Notes: generated by a model not told the origin, from the sequence alone. Numbered from the stretch's first letter, positions 27,476-36,359 are shown. The stretch is 64,000 bases of DNA from Rhodococcus oxybenzonivorans (GCF_003130705.1 NZ_CP021355.1:868001-932000), one strand, 5' to 3'. Numbers and translations: made by a program.

Positions 27476-27563
27476 GCGAATAACCAACTTACTACTGGTA
27501 ACCCCGCGTATTCGGTCCGTGCGTATGTGGACTCCGAATGATGACGGTCGTTAGGCGTGAGTT

Positions 27564-27803
27564 TCATCTGTCAACGGTCGCTCGGCGGCGCAGGACATTC
27601 TGTGTGCGCTCGGACACCTCCTGGAACGGTGCCAGCTCGTCCATATCCGCGTCATTCATGATGGACTCCACACCAGTGGTAGCCAGGTATCGGACGCCTC
27701 CACGGTTCACGTACGGATACCAGCACGGACCGGTACTTCGATACACCACACCCTCCGGAACTTTCCTCCAGCTGTTCCAGGTGCCCTGATTTGCGTCAGT
27801 CAT
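27564..27803 (-). CDS. Hypothetical protein coupled to recombinase gene
   Basis: 79 residues from ATG 27803, preceded by GAAAGGAACAAA; the ATG overlaps the recombinase stop (ATGA). Polar and soluble, with an aromatic stretch (VVYRSTGPCWYPYVNRGGVR) and an acidic helix (MNDADMDELAPFQEVSER). No family recognised. Being the fourth link in an ATGA chain argues that it is a real gene of the recombinase operon. Confidence 0.55.
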   Translation of the reverse strand: MTDANQGTWNSWRKVPEGVVYRSTGPCWYPYVNRGGVRYLATTGVESIMNDADMDELAPFQEVSERTQNVLRRRATVDR

Positions 27804-28806
27804 TTTGTTCCTTTCATCTGTGGTCCCGCGGCGTATCCGGCCCAAGGTTGCGCCACTTCAGCGGCGTGGCGATGTGCGATCTGCTGGCTGTAGCCGAGCA
27901 TGTCCGCCACGACCGGAGCAGGCACCTCCGACACCAATGTTCGGATCGCTGTGGTGCGAGTACCGAGGAGATCGATACCGAGGGTGCGCAACCGGTTCAT
28001 GATCGTGTTCGGGTGCAGGTGACGGCCGGGCGTGCGGCCGGGGAAGAGCCACTCCGAGTCACCATCTCGGACCGCATGCAGGTTGGGGCGTTGTGCGAGG
28101 TGTTCGGTGAGCATGCCCGCGAACGGCGTCGGAATGGGCGCAGGATGGGTGCCGAGGGAAAGATATGGACCGTCTGACGCCAGGAGGACGTCGGACGTGC
28201 GATGGGATGCGATCCTCGCGATCGTTGAGCGTAGAGGAGCAGCAGTGTGCCGGCGATCCGATAGGGCAGGGATTCGCTGTTACCGGTCAGCAGTTCACGC
28301 AGCCAGGCGATCCGTTGGTCCTGGGTGATGGTGGGGGAGGAGCGGGCGCTGCGGTGGTTGATCAGGATGCCGGTGTTGACCCGCGCCCGTCGAGACCAGA
28401 CGAAGAACGTTCGGATGCCGTGGCGGGTGGTTGGTCCAGCGGTAAGCCATTCATCGACGTCGCGTTGGTTGCATGTCGAGGCGACACGGCCGTGTGCTTC
28501 GAGGAGCCAGTCCAAGAACTTGATCGTCTCGGCAATCTCCTGCTTGGCCGCGTGGACCGGACCGCGCGTCGAGGTTCCGGTGGCGGAGATAACGCGGATC
28601 CGCCGAAGGTGGTGCCATGTAGCGAACTGTTCGACGGGTTGCCGGACGGCCGCGTCGCCGATGGCATCGAGCTTGACCCGCAGCCAGTGTTCGAAGCGGG
28701 CGAGATAGGCGTCGCGTTGGGGTAGGAGACCCTGATGCTCGAGCAGACCCCGGAGGTGGGACGCTCGATGGCCGTGTCCGAGCTCGTCGATCCCTTCGTG
28801 ACTCAT
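27800..28806 (-). pseudogene. Recombinase/integrase-like protein, frameshifted
   Basis: Starts MSHEGIDELGHGHRASHLRG at 28806 (ATGA overlap with the HTH gene) and runs to LLLLYAQR near 28,225. It resumes one base out of frame as IARIASHRTSDVLLASDGPY through LFPGRTPGRHLHPNTIMNRL to the stop at 27,800. The family is the common actinobacterial integrase-like protein paired with an XRE gene; the C-terminus lacks a canonical Tyr motif (VVADMLGYSQQIAHRHAAE). A single-base deletion explains the break. Confidence 0.7.
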
Positions 28807-29030
28807 TGAGATCTCGCCAACCGCCAGCTTGCGCAACATCTCTCGTAGAGCGCTGCGACCATCTGCAGCGAAACACGTTCGGGGCGCTGGGTGACCAACC
28901 GGTAGACCTGGGGGCGGGAGAGGTCGATTCCACGTTCATGCAGTAGGGGAATCAGGTCGGTGCTGTTGTGCTGCCCGCGCGCGGCCATGAGTTCTGCCAG
29001 CCGCCAGGTGTAGTCGACGGTGCGTTTCAC
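28803..29030 (-). CDS. XRE-type HTH regulator, C-terminus probably altered
   Basis: 75 residues: MKRTVDYTWRLAELMAARGQ, then the HTH region (STDLIPLLHERGIDLSRPQV, YRLVTQRPERVSLQMVAALY). The tail after MVAALYERCC does not look like the rest of the family and may be frame-shifted. ATGA overlaps on both sides place it between two recombinase genes, a recurrent three-gene module in actinobacterial mobile elements (from memory). Confidence 0.68.
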   Translation of the reverse strand: MKRTVDYTWRLAELMAARGQHNSTDLIPLLHERGIDLSRPQVYRLVTQRPERVSLQMVAALYERCCASWRLARSQ

Positions 29031-29461
29031 GACATTCTTCCTTCGTCGGAGAGTGCGGCATCCATCGCGGCGTCGAGGGCACGACGCAACGTGCGGATCC
29101 GGAAGTCACTGGACACGCAGGTGTAGAGGGCGGTGCTGCTGGCGTGGTCGTGACCCATCTGCTGTTGCACGAACAGAGCGTCCCAGCCGTCCTCGATGAG
29201 GTGGGTGGCGTAGGAACGACGCAGCGAGTGCAAGTCGAGCCCGGGCTCGAGGTTCAGTTCAATGCAATTCTCTGCACTTGTCAACAAGTTCGGGATTCGT
29301 TGGCAAAGCGCATGGATCGCAGCAAGTTTAGCTGCGAGTCGCGTGATTACACCGAGTGTGAGACAGACCCGGTAGAAACTGTCGAGCGCAAAATCGGTGA
29401 AGACGAGACCACCCGCGAAGCCCAGGGGCGTTCGCTCCCGAGGAGCGGCCGGACACTCCAT
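29027..29461 (-). pseudogene. Tyrosine recombinase, C-terminal remnant
   Basis: Only the last third is recognisable: LDLHSLRRSYATHLIEDGWD (box II H-x-x-R), FVQQQMGHDHASSTALYTCV (Tyr nucleophile). The first ~70 residues are unrelated text, so the 5' half of the gene is missing; a broken comB-like gene follows immediately on the other strand. Confidence 0.7.
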
Positions 29462-29508
29462 CGGTGCGTCCGCACGTAGAAGTGTCCAGATATGCCAGAG
29501 TGTGTGGG

Positions 29509-30015
29509 GTGAATCGCGAGCATCGACATGACTATTCTCTTCGCTTCGAGTGGGGATTGTCTGAGGCCACCGCAGTGGCGTCCGACGCCGACGTCGCGGT
29601 TATCGTCGATGTTCTGTCCTTCACCACCACCCTGTCAGTCGCGATCGATGCTGGTATCGAGGTGCTTCCCTATCGATGGCGGGACGCTTCTGCGGTGCAA
29701 TATGCCGCAGCCCAAGATGCTGTGCTGGCTGTTGGTAGGAGTGTTGCAACGCCGGGTTCGATCAGTCTGTCGCCGGGCACGATTCGTTCGGCGCAGGGGG
29801 TGGATCGACTCGTCCTTCCGTCCCCGGACGGTTCATCGATAGCGTACGAGCTGAACTCCTCCGTGGGGGTATGTATCGGAGCTTCGCTACGCCCGTGCGG
29901 TCGCGAGATGGATCTCCGAAAACTACACGAAGGAAACGGTCGTGGCGGTGATTGCAGCCGGTGAGAAGTGGCCGGATGACACCTTGCGGCCGGCGGTGGA
30001 AGACCACTGGGGCTG
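29509..30015 (+). pseudogene. ComB-like 2-phosphosulfolactate phosphatase, broken
   Basis: From GTG 29509 the text matches the ComB family (VAVIVDVLSFTTTLSVAIDA, SLSPGTIRSAQGVDRLVLPS, GVCIGASLR). A one-base loss near 29,887 shifts the frame; homology resumes as ARAVARWISENYTKETVVAV ... KWPDDTLRPAVEDHWG and stops abruptly at ~30,015 where recombinase sequence of opposite strand begins. The gene is frameshifted and cut. In intact form the family removes phosphate from 2-phosphosulfolactate or a related compound. Confidence 0.68.
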
Positions 30016-30600
30016 CCGCATCGGTGCACGCCGCAGCCGGGGCGACGGGTCTATCGGGCTCAGCTGTTGCATCCGTCGGCGATCGGGTGCGGCCGGGACC
30101 GGATTGACCAGTGGGCCGCGGCCGAACATGCGGTGGAACTCGTAGAACGAGTACACCACGGTCAACGCATGGTTGATCGTCGACGGCGCGTACCCCGCAG
30201 GTAGGACCGGTTTCCCGGTCTTGAGATTCACTGACCCCGGCTGCGACACCGACAGACTTGAGCGCCGGTGCTGCGGGTTGACCGCTGATCGCAGCCACCC
30301 CACCATCACCTCGACGTCCTCGCGAGTCGCGCGATCCCACCGCAGCCCGAGCACTGTCAGGACCTTCCACCACCGCAGCAGATCGTGGGCATAAGACCGC
30401 ACCGTCAACGCACTGACGTCGGAGATGACCAGACCCGACAAATACACCGAGACGGGCTCGACCTCCACCCCGTCGACCACCACCACGTACGGCACCACAG
30501 CCGGAGGCGCCGCGCGCTGCACGCTCCCCACCGCCGGCAACTCGATGCGTCTTCGCGAACCGCTCGCCGCAGCTCGTCCATCTACCCACCCCCGTAGCAT
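30010..30600 (-). pseudogene. Tyrosine recombinase, N-terminal remnant
   Basis: Core-binding (SAM-like) domain of a phage-type integrase: VYLSGLVISDVSALTVRSYA, LLRWWKVLTVLGLRWDRATR, STINHALTVVYSFYEFHRMF. It ends at PIDPSPRLRRAPMRQP, where comB-like sequence begins; no catalytic domain follows. It may be the other half of a different recombinase from the one at 29,027, since the family texture differs. Confidence 0.65.
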
Positions 30601-30903
30601 CCGCCCGTAGGCTACCTATCCTTCGAGACCTTCTAAGTGCAGTTAACAGGTCCCGCGGCGAATGGCTCGCATCGTGCACCTTCACCATCCCCACCGGCAA
30701 CAAGTTGGGAAGTCTCGAGGTCACCCACTGGTGCCCCGCAGCGGCCGTCACCGCCGCCGACCAGGACTGACCCATCCAATGCGTTCCTACCGCCCGGCGG
30801 TGGACATTGCGTGAGGTACCCGTGACCCGATCTGCTGCACTCGGACAGTGAGACGCCGACGCCCTGTTCCTCATCGCGGCCACCCACGGACTGTAGGGAA
30901 TGA
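30601..30903. other. Intergenic, no supported gene
   Basis: About 300 bases upstream of the broken recombinase. Open frames on both strands lack ribosome sites. One minus-strand stretch (SWSAAVTAAAGHQWVTSRLP near 30,700-30,760) reads plausibly as protein but is isolated and probably a remnant. Confidence 0.3.
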
Positions 30904-31233
30904 ATGACCCCCACCACCACTCACCGAACCTCGAGTGCGAACCCAGATATGCCGCGCTGGTCGAAACAACCGCGGCAGGGGGTTGGCCACTCGGACGAAA
31001 TCAACCGCCTCCTGGCTCGACTCGACATCGACGACAGCGCAGCCAAATATGGCAGGAACGATCCACTCGATCCTCCCGAATGGCGTTCGTCGCGCTCGAC
31101 ATCGAGTCCACAGCCACGCGGAGGCGCAGTCGGGCGTGACTTGGGGCGCGAGATGCCTGCCATCTCCTCGTCCGGGAGATCGGGCAACCTCGGGAAGCGT
31201 GCTGTCCCGGATCCGCCTGACCCCGAGACGTAA
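30904..31233 (+). CDS. Hypothetical polar protein
   Basis: 109 residues from ATG 30904 with GTAGGGAATG in front. Low hydrophobicity; a short helical stretch (DEINRLLARLDIDDSAAKYG) in an otherwise Pro/Ser/Arg-rich chain suggests disorder. It is followed after ~30 bases by two hairpins. No family recognised. Confidence 0.4.
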   Translation: MTPTTTHRTSSANPDMPRWSKQPRQGVGHSDEINRLLARLDIDDSAAKYGRNDPLDPPEWRSSRSTSSPQPRGGAVGRDLGREMPAISSSGRSGNLGKRAVPDPPDPET

Positions 31234-31263
31234 TCGCTCCGGGCAGTCATTAGACTGACGGGC

Positions 31264-31340
31264 GTTCTGGTGAACATCCCCCCAACTTGTTTCCAGAACA
31301 CCCCCTGTGGCCCGGCATCACCCCCCGATGCCGGGCCACA
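31264..31340. repeat. Two adjacent hairpins, one with a 14-bp perfect stem
   Basis: GTTCTGG (31264-31270) pairs with CCAGAAC (31293-31299). Directly after it TGTGGCCCGGCATC (31306-31319) pairs perfectly with GATGCCGGGCCACA (31327-31340) around a 7-nt loop. It could be a double terminator for 30904-31233 or a recombination/attachment structure. Confidence 0.6.
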
Positions 31341-31578
31341 CCCCTGCGGTAGCGACGACGAAACATCGGCCCCACGAGCGGGATCCGGTCGTATAGAGCG
31401 ATACCGGACCCCCGAACGCGTGCGTGGGCATTACGGCATGCCGTTGTAGGGTCATTCCGAGGAAAGTCCCGCACCGCCTGGCGCAGTATCGCGGCCGGTC
31501 CGCCGGGTCGACCGCCGGGCCGCAACCGAACTACCACCGCATCGTCGACAGGCGATGAACAGGAAGGGCTCTCGCTAT

Positions 31579-31824
31579 ATGGCCAACCCACATCGACTGA
31601 CCACCGATCAGGTCATCGACCTGATCAAGAAGGAAACCGGTACCGAGCTGTCGGTCTCTACGTTCCGCGGGTACGTCTCCCGCGGGCAAGCGCCGGCGCC
31701 GGTGGAGAAGATCGGCCGCACTCCGCTGTGGAAGCGCTCGGAAATCGTCGAGTGGGCGAACAACAGGCCGGGCCAGGGCGCGCGCACCGACATCCGCAAA
31801 CCGCGCCGACGCCGCGCCGAGTGA
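31579..31824 (+). CDS. Excisionase/AlpA-like small HTH protein
   Basis: 81 residues from ATG 31579 (MANPHRLTTDQVIDLI); an ATG at 31555 would add eight. The MerR/Xis-like winged HTH pattern is clear: TTDQVIDLIKKETG, VSTFRGYVSRGQAPAP, GRTPLWKRSEIVEWANNRPG, with a basic tail. Such proteins act as excisionases or activators in integrative elements. It is a good marker that this stretch is, or was, an integrated mobile element. Confidence 0.72.
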   Translation: MANPHRLTTDQVIDLIKKETGTELSVSTFRGYVSRGQAPAPVEKIGRTPLWKRSEIVEWANNRPGQGARTDIRKPRRRRAE

Positions 31825-32749
31825 GCACCTTCCTTCTTGCGACGCCGAAGGCCTGGACTCCCGTCCGCCGAAGTTCGCCCCCTGAAGGCCGGGCCGCACC
31901 ACGCCAGCTGAACTACTGCTCGGGGGGAGTGGTGGTGCGTACAGGCGGCACGCACCTGCCTTATGGGCATCCCGCCTGACGAATTCCGTTGATGCCGCAC
32001 GTGTAGCTCGAGAGAGCCTCTGCAGCTTCATAGCTCGGTCGTCGATCGTGTGTGACCGAAGGGGCGGTACGGTGAGCGGCGCCCGAATTACATCACGGTG
32101 ACGAAAGTGAGGGGGTGGTCTACGCACGTTGGGATCGTCTGATGAAACGCCGGTGGCGCAGTTGAGGAGGCGCCTCAACGGATCGCCGGCGGCCGCTCGC
32201 ACCAAGGTGCTGTGCACGGACTGATCGTCAGGATCTGACGCTTGCAATCCTAGCTAGCGTAGCTATCGGTGATGCAAGTGTCCGGTAGCGGGACCATACC
32301 GACCACCTCGAAAGTCGTCGTTTTCGTGACGAGTAGGGCTGTGTAATTGGTCGGTGCCGTCGATGGGCTCGTGTTCGTCGATCCGGGCTAGAGGTTTAGT
32401 TGCACGTTGGAGGGGGCGAGTGCGATCGGTTTCGATGATGAGTACGCCAGCGGGTTCCGCGAAACCCCTCGACACATGTTGGTGTGGGGCGGGGCGGTGA
32501 GCGCCGCTCATCCCGTGTCCGCATCCGCGCCGGACCGTGTAAACCCCCACGGCGCTCGGTGCTCCTGCAGTGCACGGCTGGGGATCGGTGAGGGGCCGCG
32601 CGGCGCCGGCTGAGGTCTGTCGTGGTCGGTGCCGCGCCACTGTTCGGGGTGCATGATGTTGTCAGGACCAGACTCTGGGGCTCTGCTTCGTCGGTTGGCT
32701 GTGCGATGCTGGTGCCACGGTTCGGATTCGGTGACGTCGCGAGGGTGAC
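31825..32749. other. Long non-coding stretch with one operator-like palindrome
   Basis: 925 bases without a convincing gene on either strand. The only structure I can support is the nested palindrome at 32,241-32,278 (listed separately). In an integrative element such a stretch could hold an origin or a control region, but no iterons or nic-like site were recognised. Confidence 0.4.
32241..32278. promoter_or_regulatory. Nested palindrome (operator-like)
   Basis: CTTGCA (32241) and TGCAAG (ends 32278) flank two copies of the self-palindromic TAGCTA (32251-32256 and 32260-32265) separated by GCG. The inner 15 bases are a perfect palindrome-like arrangement. It is AT-richer than its surroundings, which fits a repressor or integrase-accessory binding site. 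Confidence 0.4.
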
Positions 32750-32935
32750 ATGACTGTGCAGGTAATCCAATCCAGTGGACACAATGGGTGGGCGGTGCGG
32801 TGCGATCTGTGTGAGCACCGATTCGAGGCCGCGGTCGCCGGACAAACGGCGGCGGTGGCCTTCGCCCGGATCAACGGGTGGGTCGTCGGCGAGACCACCC
32901 GGTGCCCGATGTGCGCGACGGCTCGAATCGGCTGA
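32750..32935 (+). CDS. Small CxxC/CxxC zinc-ribbon-like protein
   Basis: 61 residues from ATG 32750, preceded by GAGGGTGAC. Two Cys pairs, RCDLCEHRF and TRCPMCATARI, bracket a helix (VAGQTAAVAFARINGWVVGE), the pattern of a treble-clef or zinc ribbon. Probably a nucleic-acid or protein-binding accessory protein of the element. No specific family recognised. Confidence 0.6.
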   Translation: MTVQVIQSSGHNGWAVRCDLCEHRFEAAVAGQTAAVAFARINGWVVGETTRCPMCATARIG

Positions 32936-33031
32936 GCGTCAGACGCCAGTGTGCGGTACCGGTCAGTTCCGATAACCAGGAATCGACAACAGTCGCTCAA
33001 CATGCAGCTCGTCGAGCACAGTCGGACACCG

Positions 33032-33529
33032 TCACCGACGGGCATCGGACCCGAAGGTGGTGGGGAAGGGGCTGGGTCCGAGCGTGAGGGTGACCGAGGT
33101 GGGGTGGAGTCCGACCTGTGGCCAGCTGGTGGTGAGGGTCAGTGATCCGGTGGGCGGATAGGTGCCGATCCAGTACTGCGGCGTGGTTCGGTACGGCCCG
33201 GATTCCTCCGGGCCGGAGTCGGGGACCGCGTGGAACGGGTCAGCAAGCCCGCCCAGGTCGTCGGCGAGGATGCGCACGGCCAGATAGGACCACTGCGCCG
33301 ACCAGTCTTGTGGGTCGGTCAGGGGTCGCGTTTCGTAACGCGCGAAGTCGGCGCGGACACCGGTGACCGATAGCGTGAACCGCAGCAGAAGCCCGGACGC
33401 GAACGCGGTCGCGGCGGACAGTTCGAGGGTGAGGTCGTTCTCGGCCACGATCGGCATGCCCGCGTGCACTGTGATCCCTCCGTGGTGGGCGGCGCGAGGG
33501 CCGGCCAACGATGGCGGCGCATGCTTCAT
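33032..33529 (-). CDS. Hypothetical beta-rich protein
   Basis: 165 residues from ATG 33529 (MKHAPPSLAGPRAAHHGG). The protein reads as alternating strands (LLLRFTLSVTGVRADFARYE, GSLTLTTSWPQVGLHPTSVT) without signal peptide or catalytic motif. It is the last gene of a minus-strand group that begins with two small membrane proteins. Family not recognised. Confidence 0.55.
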   Translation of the reverse strand: MKHAPPSLAGPRAAHHGGITVHAGMPIVAENDLTLELSAATAFASGLLLRFTLSVTGVRADFARYETRPLTDPQDWSAQWSYLAVRILADDLGGLADPFHAVPDSGPEESGPYRTTPQYWIGTYPPTGSLTLTTSWPQVGLHPTSVTLTLGPSPFPTTFGSDARR

Positions 33530-33606
33530 CGTCGCATCACTCGGCCCCGCGATGTCTGTGAGTATCCTGAGAGTTCCTCCCCGCGAGAACGATTCGAGAA
33601 CGAGAC

Positions 33607-33738
33607 CTACAGCCCGGTAACTGAGAGCAGGGTGCCGGCCCCTGTGCTGTCGCCGAAGAGGGTCGTGTCTGCTCCAGAACCACAGAGCACGACGAACGCA
33701 GGATGCTGGGTGACACCGCGCACTACCGGAACACACAC
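33607..33738 (-). CDS. 43-residue ORF between membrane protein and hypothetical gene
   Basis: In the same frame as, and directly after the stop of, the gene at 33,766-34,068. From a GTG at 33738 it reads VCVPVVRGVTQHPAFVVLCG ... LLSVTGL. The text looks coding but has no good ribosome site. It might be a separate small protein, or the lost C-terminal part of the upstream gene. Confidence 0.25.
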   Translation of the reverse strand: MCVPVVRGVTQHPAFVVLCGSGADTTLFGDSTGAGTLLSVTGL

Positions 33739-33765
33739 GCCGGCGGTCGGGGCATACGGGCAGTG

Positions 33766-34068
33766 TCAGAGGGCGGCGGTGATCAAGCCGACAATGCCGG
33801 CGACCGCGACGAGCGCGAGAAGGGCCAGCGGAAAAGATCCGAGGACCGTGCACACGACGGTGGTCAGCAGCGACAGGCCGATGGTCACGGCGATACCCGC
33901 TTCCCAGGACTCGAGGAGCGCCTCGCCGGTCGACGCCGGGTCGTCGCGACCGGTGTCGAGGGTGGTCTGTGTGATGGGCAGATGCGGGCCGGGGACGGCG
34001 GTCACGGGTTGGTGCGGATCCTTCCAAAAGTCGAGGACGGGGCGTGTAGGGGCTGGTGCGCGGGTCAC
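33766..34068 (-). CDS. Small membrane protein
   Basis: 100 residues from a GTG that overlaps the upstream gene stop (GTGA). Polar N-terminal half, then two closely spaced hydrophobic segments (AGIAVTIGLSLLTTVVCTVL, FPLALLALVAVAGIVGLITA). Co-translated with the membrane protein at 34,065. Function unknown. Confidence 0.58.
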   Translation of the reverse strand: MTRAPAPTRPVLDFWKDPHQPVTAVPGPHLPITQTTLDTGRDDPASTGEALLESWEAGIAVTIGLSLLTTVVCTVLGSFPLALLALVAVAGIVGLITAAL

Positions 34069-34391
34069 GGGTACTCCAGCACCGGAAAGAGCGCGATCGC
34101 GGACACCGTGATCCCCGCGACTCCGGCGACGACGCCGAGCAACGCCCGCAGCGACGCGGACTCATCGTCGACTACGCCGGACCGGGATGTGGCGAGAGCA
34201 CCGCACACTACGGCGCTCACACCCAGGACGAACCCGAGTCCGACCACCCAGAACGACGCGATGGACAATGCCCCCAAGGCGATCGACACGGAGGGCAACC
34301 GCGATCCACCGCGCGGCGCTCGCCGGCGTGCGCGCCCGGAGGAACGCCCGCCACGGGTGACACCTGATGGTCGCGAGGTAGCGGCGGTCAT
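34065..34391 (-). CDS. Small membrane protein (DUF4190-like)
   Basis: 108 residues; GGAGGATC stands directly before ATG 34391. A basic, Arg/Gly-rich N-terminus is followed by two or three hydrophobic helices (VSIALGALSIASFWVVGLGF, ALLGVVAGVAGITVSAIALF), as in DUF4190-type proteins. The basic cytosolic tail fits the positive-inside rule. It heads the minus-strand group 34,391-33,032. Confidence 0.58.
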   Translation of the reverse strand: MTAATSRPSGVTRGGRSSGRARRRAPRGGSRLPSVSIALGALSIASFWVVGLGFVLGVSAVVCGALATSRSGVVDDESASLRALLGVVAGVAGITVSAIALFPVLEYP

Positions 34392-34636
34392 GATCCTCCT
34401 CCAGTGCGTCGGGTGGTCCGGTCGTCTGTGGTGCGACGCCGGATGTGCCGATCAAGGGCAACCTTCCATCACTGCCCCGACCCGGTGGCAATTTTGCCGT
34501 GCACCGGGACCAGCGACTGTGACTGGGCCCAGCGGCTTCTCGCGGGGCCGTGCCATCGATTAAAGAGAGAATTTAGCACTCTCGATGGTTGAGTGCTAAT
34601 GATTTGTCCGGTCGGCTTGGCGACCATCGGGTCGGA

Positions 34637-34777
34637 TCAGTCATCGGGTGGGGCGTCGAGTTCTCGTGGATCAGGTGGCAAGGCCAGTCCTCGTCGTTCG
34701 GCGTTTCGTTGTCGGTAGAGCTCGAGTTCCCATCGGACGAAGTCGTCGAGATTCGGGTCATCGGGGCGCATCGTCAT
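34637..34777 (-). CDS. 46-residue acidic/helical small protein
   Basis: From ATG 34777: MTMRPDDPNLDDFVRWELEL, then YRQRNAERRGLALPPDPREL and an acidic end. The helical charge pattern looks genuinely coding. It is antisense to a longer open frame that has no family features. No ribosome site is obvious. Confidence 0.45.
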   Translation of the reverse strand: MTMRPDDPNLDDFVRWELELYRQRNAERRGLALPPDPRELDAPPDD

Positions 34778-34923
34778 ACTCGGTTGGACGCGCGCAGCAG
34801 CAAGCCGGTTCCATCCTTGTAGAAATTGTCCGGCAGACTGCTGGACAAATTTCGCACGTCCCCTGCCCCCACCCTCCTTCTCGAGCGGCTTGGGGTCAGC
34901 CTCGGATAGTCAGGGTGGTTGCG

Positions 34924-35565
34924 TCACAGTGAATGTGGGATGGGGAGAACGGTGATCCCGGTGTCCTGTTGAAGTTCCTGCATCAGGTTGCGGCGCTCGA
35001 TGAGGGGGTTGGTCGCGATGACCGAGTAGACGGGTGATTGTGCCCCCTCGGCGGGGCGGGCGCCGGCGGTATCGAACAACGCGAGGCACGCGTGGGTGTG
35101 GGCGAGGTCGTGCCGTGCCCAGTACCGGATGCCGTCGAACCCTGCTGCGTGGAGCGCGGATGCCCACGTCTGGGTCAGTTGGTAGTTCCCGGTCGTGAAG
35201 ATCTCGGCGGTGACCCCAAACTGGGCGGCCGTGTTCGAGGTCAGGTCCGCCAGCATCCGGTCGGTGGTTACCTGCATGCGCGAGACCGCGCGGGCGGTGA
35301 GTTCGGTACTCGGGATCACCCGCATCCCACCCCAGGTTTCGAGGAGGGTGATCTGCTCGGATTCGGCGGTGTAGCAGGTGCCCTGGGTGTCGGCGAGGTC
35401 GAACCTGCCGTACCCGGCGTTGGCGAACCACAGCGGTCCGTGTTCAGCGCCGTGACACCGGAACACCTCCGTCCCGGCGGGGCAGAGCCAAGACGGGAAC
35501 CGGTCGTGCAGGTGTTCCGGTGGTGAGGGTGCGAGCAGGTGCAGAGCAGTGCGGGGTGAACTCAC
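34924..35565 (-). CDS. RES-domain toxin
   Basis: 213 residues from a GTG overlapping the antitoxin stop (GTGA). RES-family features are visible: TEVFRCHG near the start, PLWFANAGYGRFDLADTQGT, CYTAESEQITLLETWGG with the conserved Glu. Characterised RES toxins (MbcT, ParT) destroy or modify NAD+ or a metabolic enzyme. Length and order (Xre-like antitoxin first, RES second) match the type II RES-Xre systems. The longer upstream open frame belongs to another frame of the antitoxin gene and was excluded. Confidence 0.82.
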   Translation of the reverse strand: MSSPRTALHLLAPSPPEHLHDRFPSWLCPAGTEVFRCHGAEHGPLWFANAGYGRFDLADTQGTCYTAESEQITLLETWGGMRVIPSTELTARAVSRMQVTTDRMLADLTSNTAAQFGVTAEIFTTGNYQLTQTWASALHAAGFDGIRYWARHDLAHTHACLALFDTAGARPAEGAQSPVYSVIATNPLIERRNLMQELQQDTGITVLPIPHSL

Positions 35566-36068
35566 GCGGCGAGCCGCCCGGTGGCCGCACGAGCAAGATC
35601 GACCACTGAAGGCCCATCCCCGTCGAGCAACGCCTGCCGCGGCGTCCTGCCGCCGAGCTCGGGTTGTTCGGTCATCATCCAGGACGCGGCCATCCACCCG
35701 GTACCGTCGGCGTCCGCCCACACCCGCAGGACATCCTTGACCCCGAGGATGGGGCGGGCCGGAGCGGCACCGTCGAACCCCGCGACGGAGTATCCGGCGG
35801 AGCCGTCCTCGGCCTTGAGGCGCAGGACTCGATGATCACGCACCGCCTGGCTTAGCGCCTGCTTCGTCCAGCCGGTCACCTCGAGGACCTGCTTGTGGGT
35901 GAGGATCGCCCCGATGTGGTTCTCCCAGGCGCGGCGGGCCTTCAGCCCGGAGAGCACACCGCGGATCCCGTTCTCGACGTACGCGGCGTCGCCCGGGTTC
36001 AGCTCGGTCTGGTCGAGACCGCTGGCGGCGAGCTCGGCGGCCACGATATCCCGCAGTGGTGTGCTCAT
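35562..36068 (-). CDS. Xre/MbcA-ParS-type antitoxin
   Basis: 168 residues from ATG 36068 (MSTPLRDIVAAEL). A central helical DNA-binding region (ILTHKQVLEVTGWTKQALSQ) precedes a C-terminal toxin-binding domain with WMMTEQPELGGRTPRQALLD and DGDGPSVVDLARAA, the pattern of the Xre-MbcA-ParS antitoxin C-terminus. It is translationally coupled to the RES toxin. Direct repeats upstream probably form its own operator. Confidence 0.8.
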   Translation of the reverse strand: MSTPLRDIVAAELAASGLDQTELNPGDAAYVENGIRGVLSGLKARRAWENHIGAILTHKQVLEVTGWTKQALSQAVRDHRVLRLKAEDGSAGYSVAGFDGAAPARPILGVKDVLRVWADADGTGWMAASWMMTEQPELGGRTPRQALLDGDGPSVVDLARAATGRLAA

Positions 36069-36079
36069 GCCTTGATCAT

Positions 36080-36112
36080 TCTCGGTCAACGAGGTCAAGT
36101 CAACCAGGTCAA
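36080..36112 (-). promoter_or_regulatory. Repeat operator/promoter of the RES-Xre operon
   Basis: Three GGTCAA copies (36084-36089, 36093-36098, 36107-36112 on plus) with an intervening GTCAACC give, on the coding strand, TTGACCTGGTTGACTTGACC followed by TCGTTGACC. They lie 12-44 bases before the antitoxin ATG, as expected for an autoregulated toxin-antitoxin operator. Confidence 0.55.
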
Positions 36113-36359
36113 GCTGGAGTGGTGTGTGGAATGGGCGTCAGAACTTTGCAGAGGGAGCCGAGCATCAGGCGGGCCCGAGGTGACCGGTCGCAGTGCATTC
36201 GGTGTCGGCGGGCACGCACCGAACATCCGGCATCATCGTCCGGCTCGGTAACGCTGCGTCGCCCGCGGGTCCGCATCAGTCGGTCGCTCACACAGTTGTC
36301 GGAGGTACCCGCAATACTTGCGATCACACCAGCCCCACAGGTAACAGGAGACCAGACAC

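Noticed and set aside
29762-30883. 373-codon minus-strand frame across the comB/recombinase junction
   Set aside because: Shadow frame; the real recombinase remnant lies in another minus frame (30,600-30,010).
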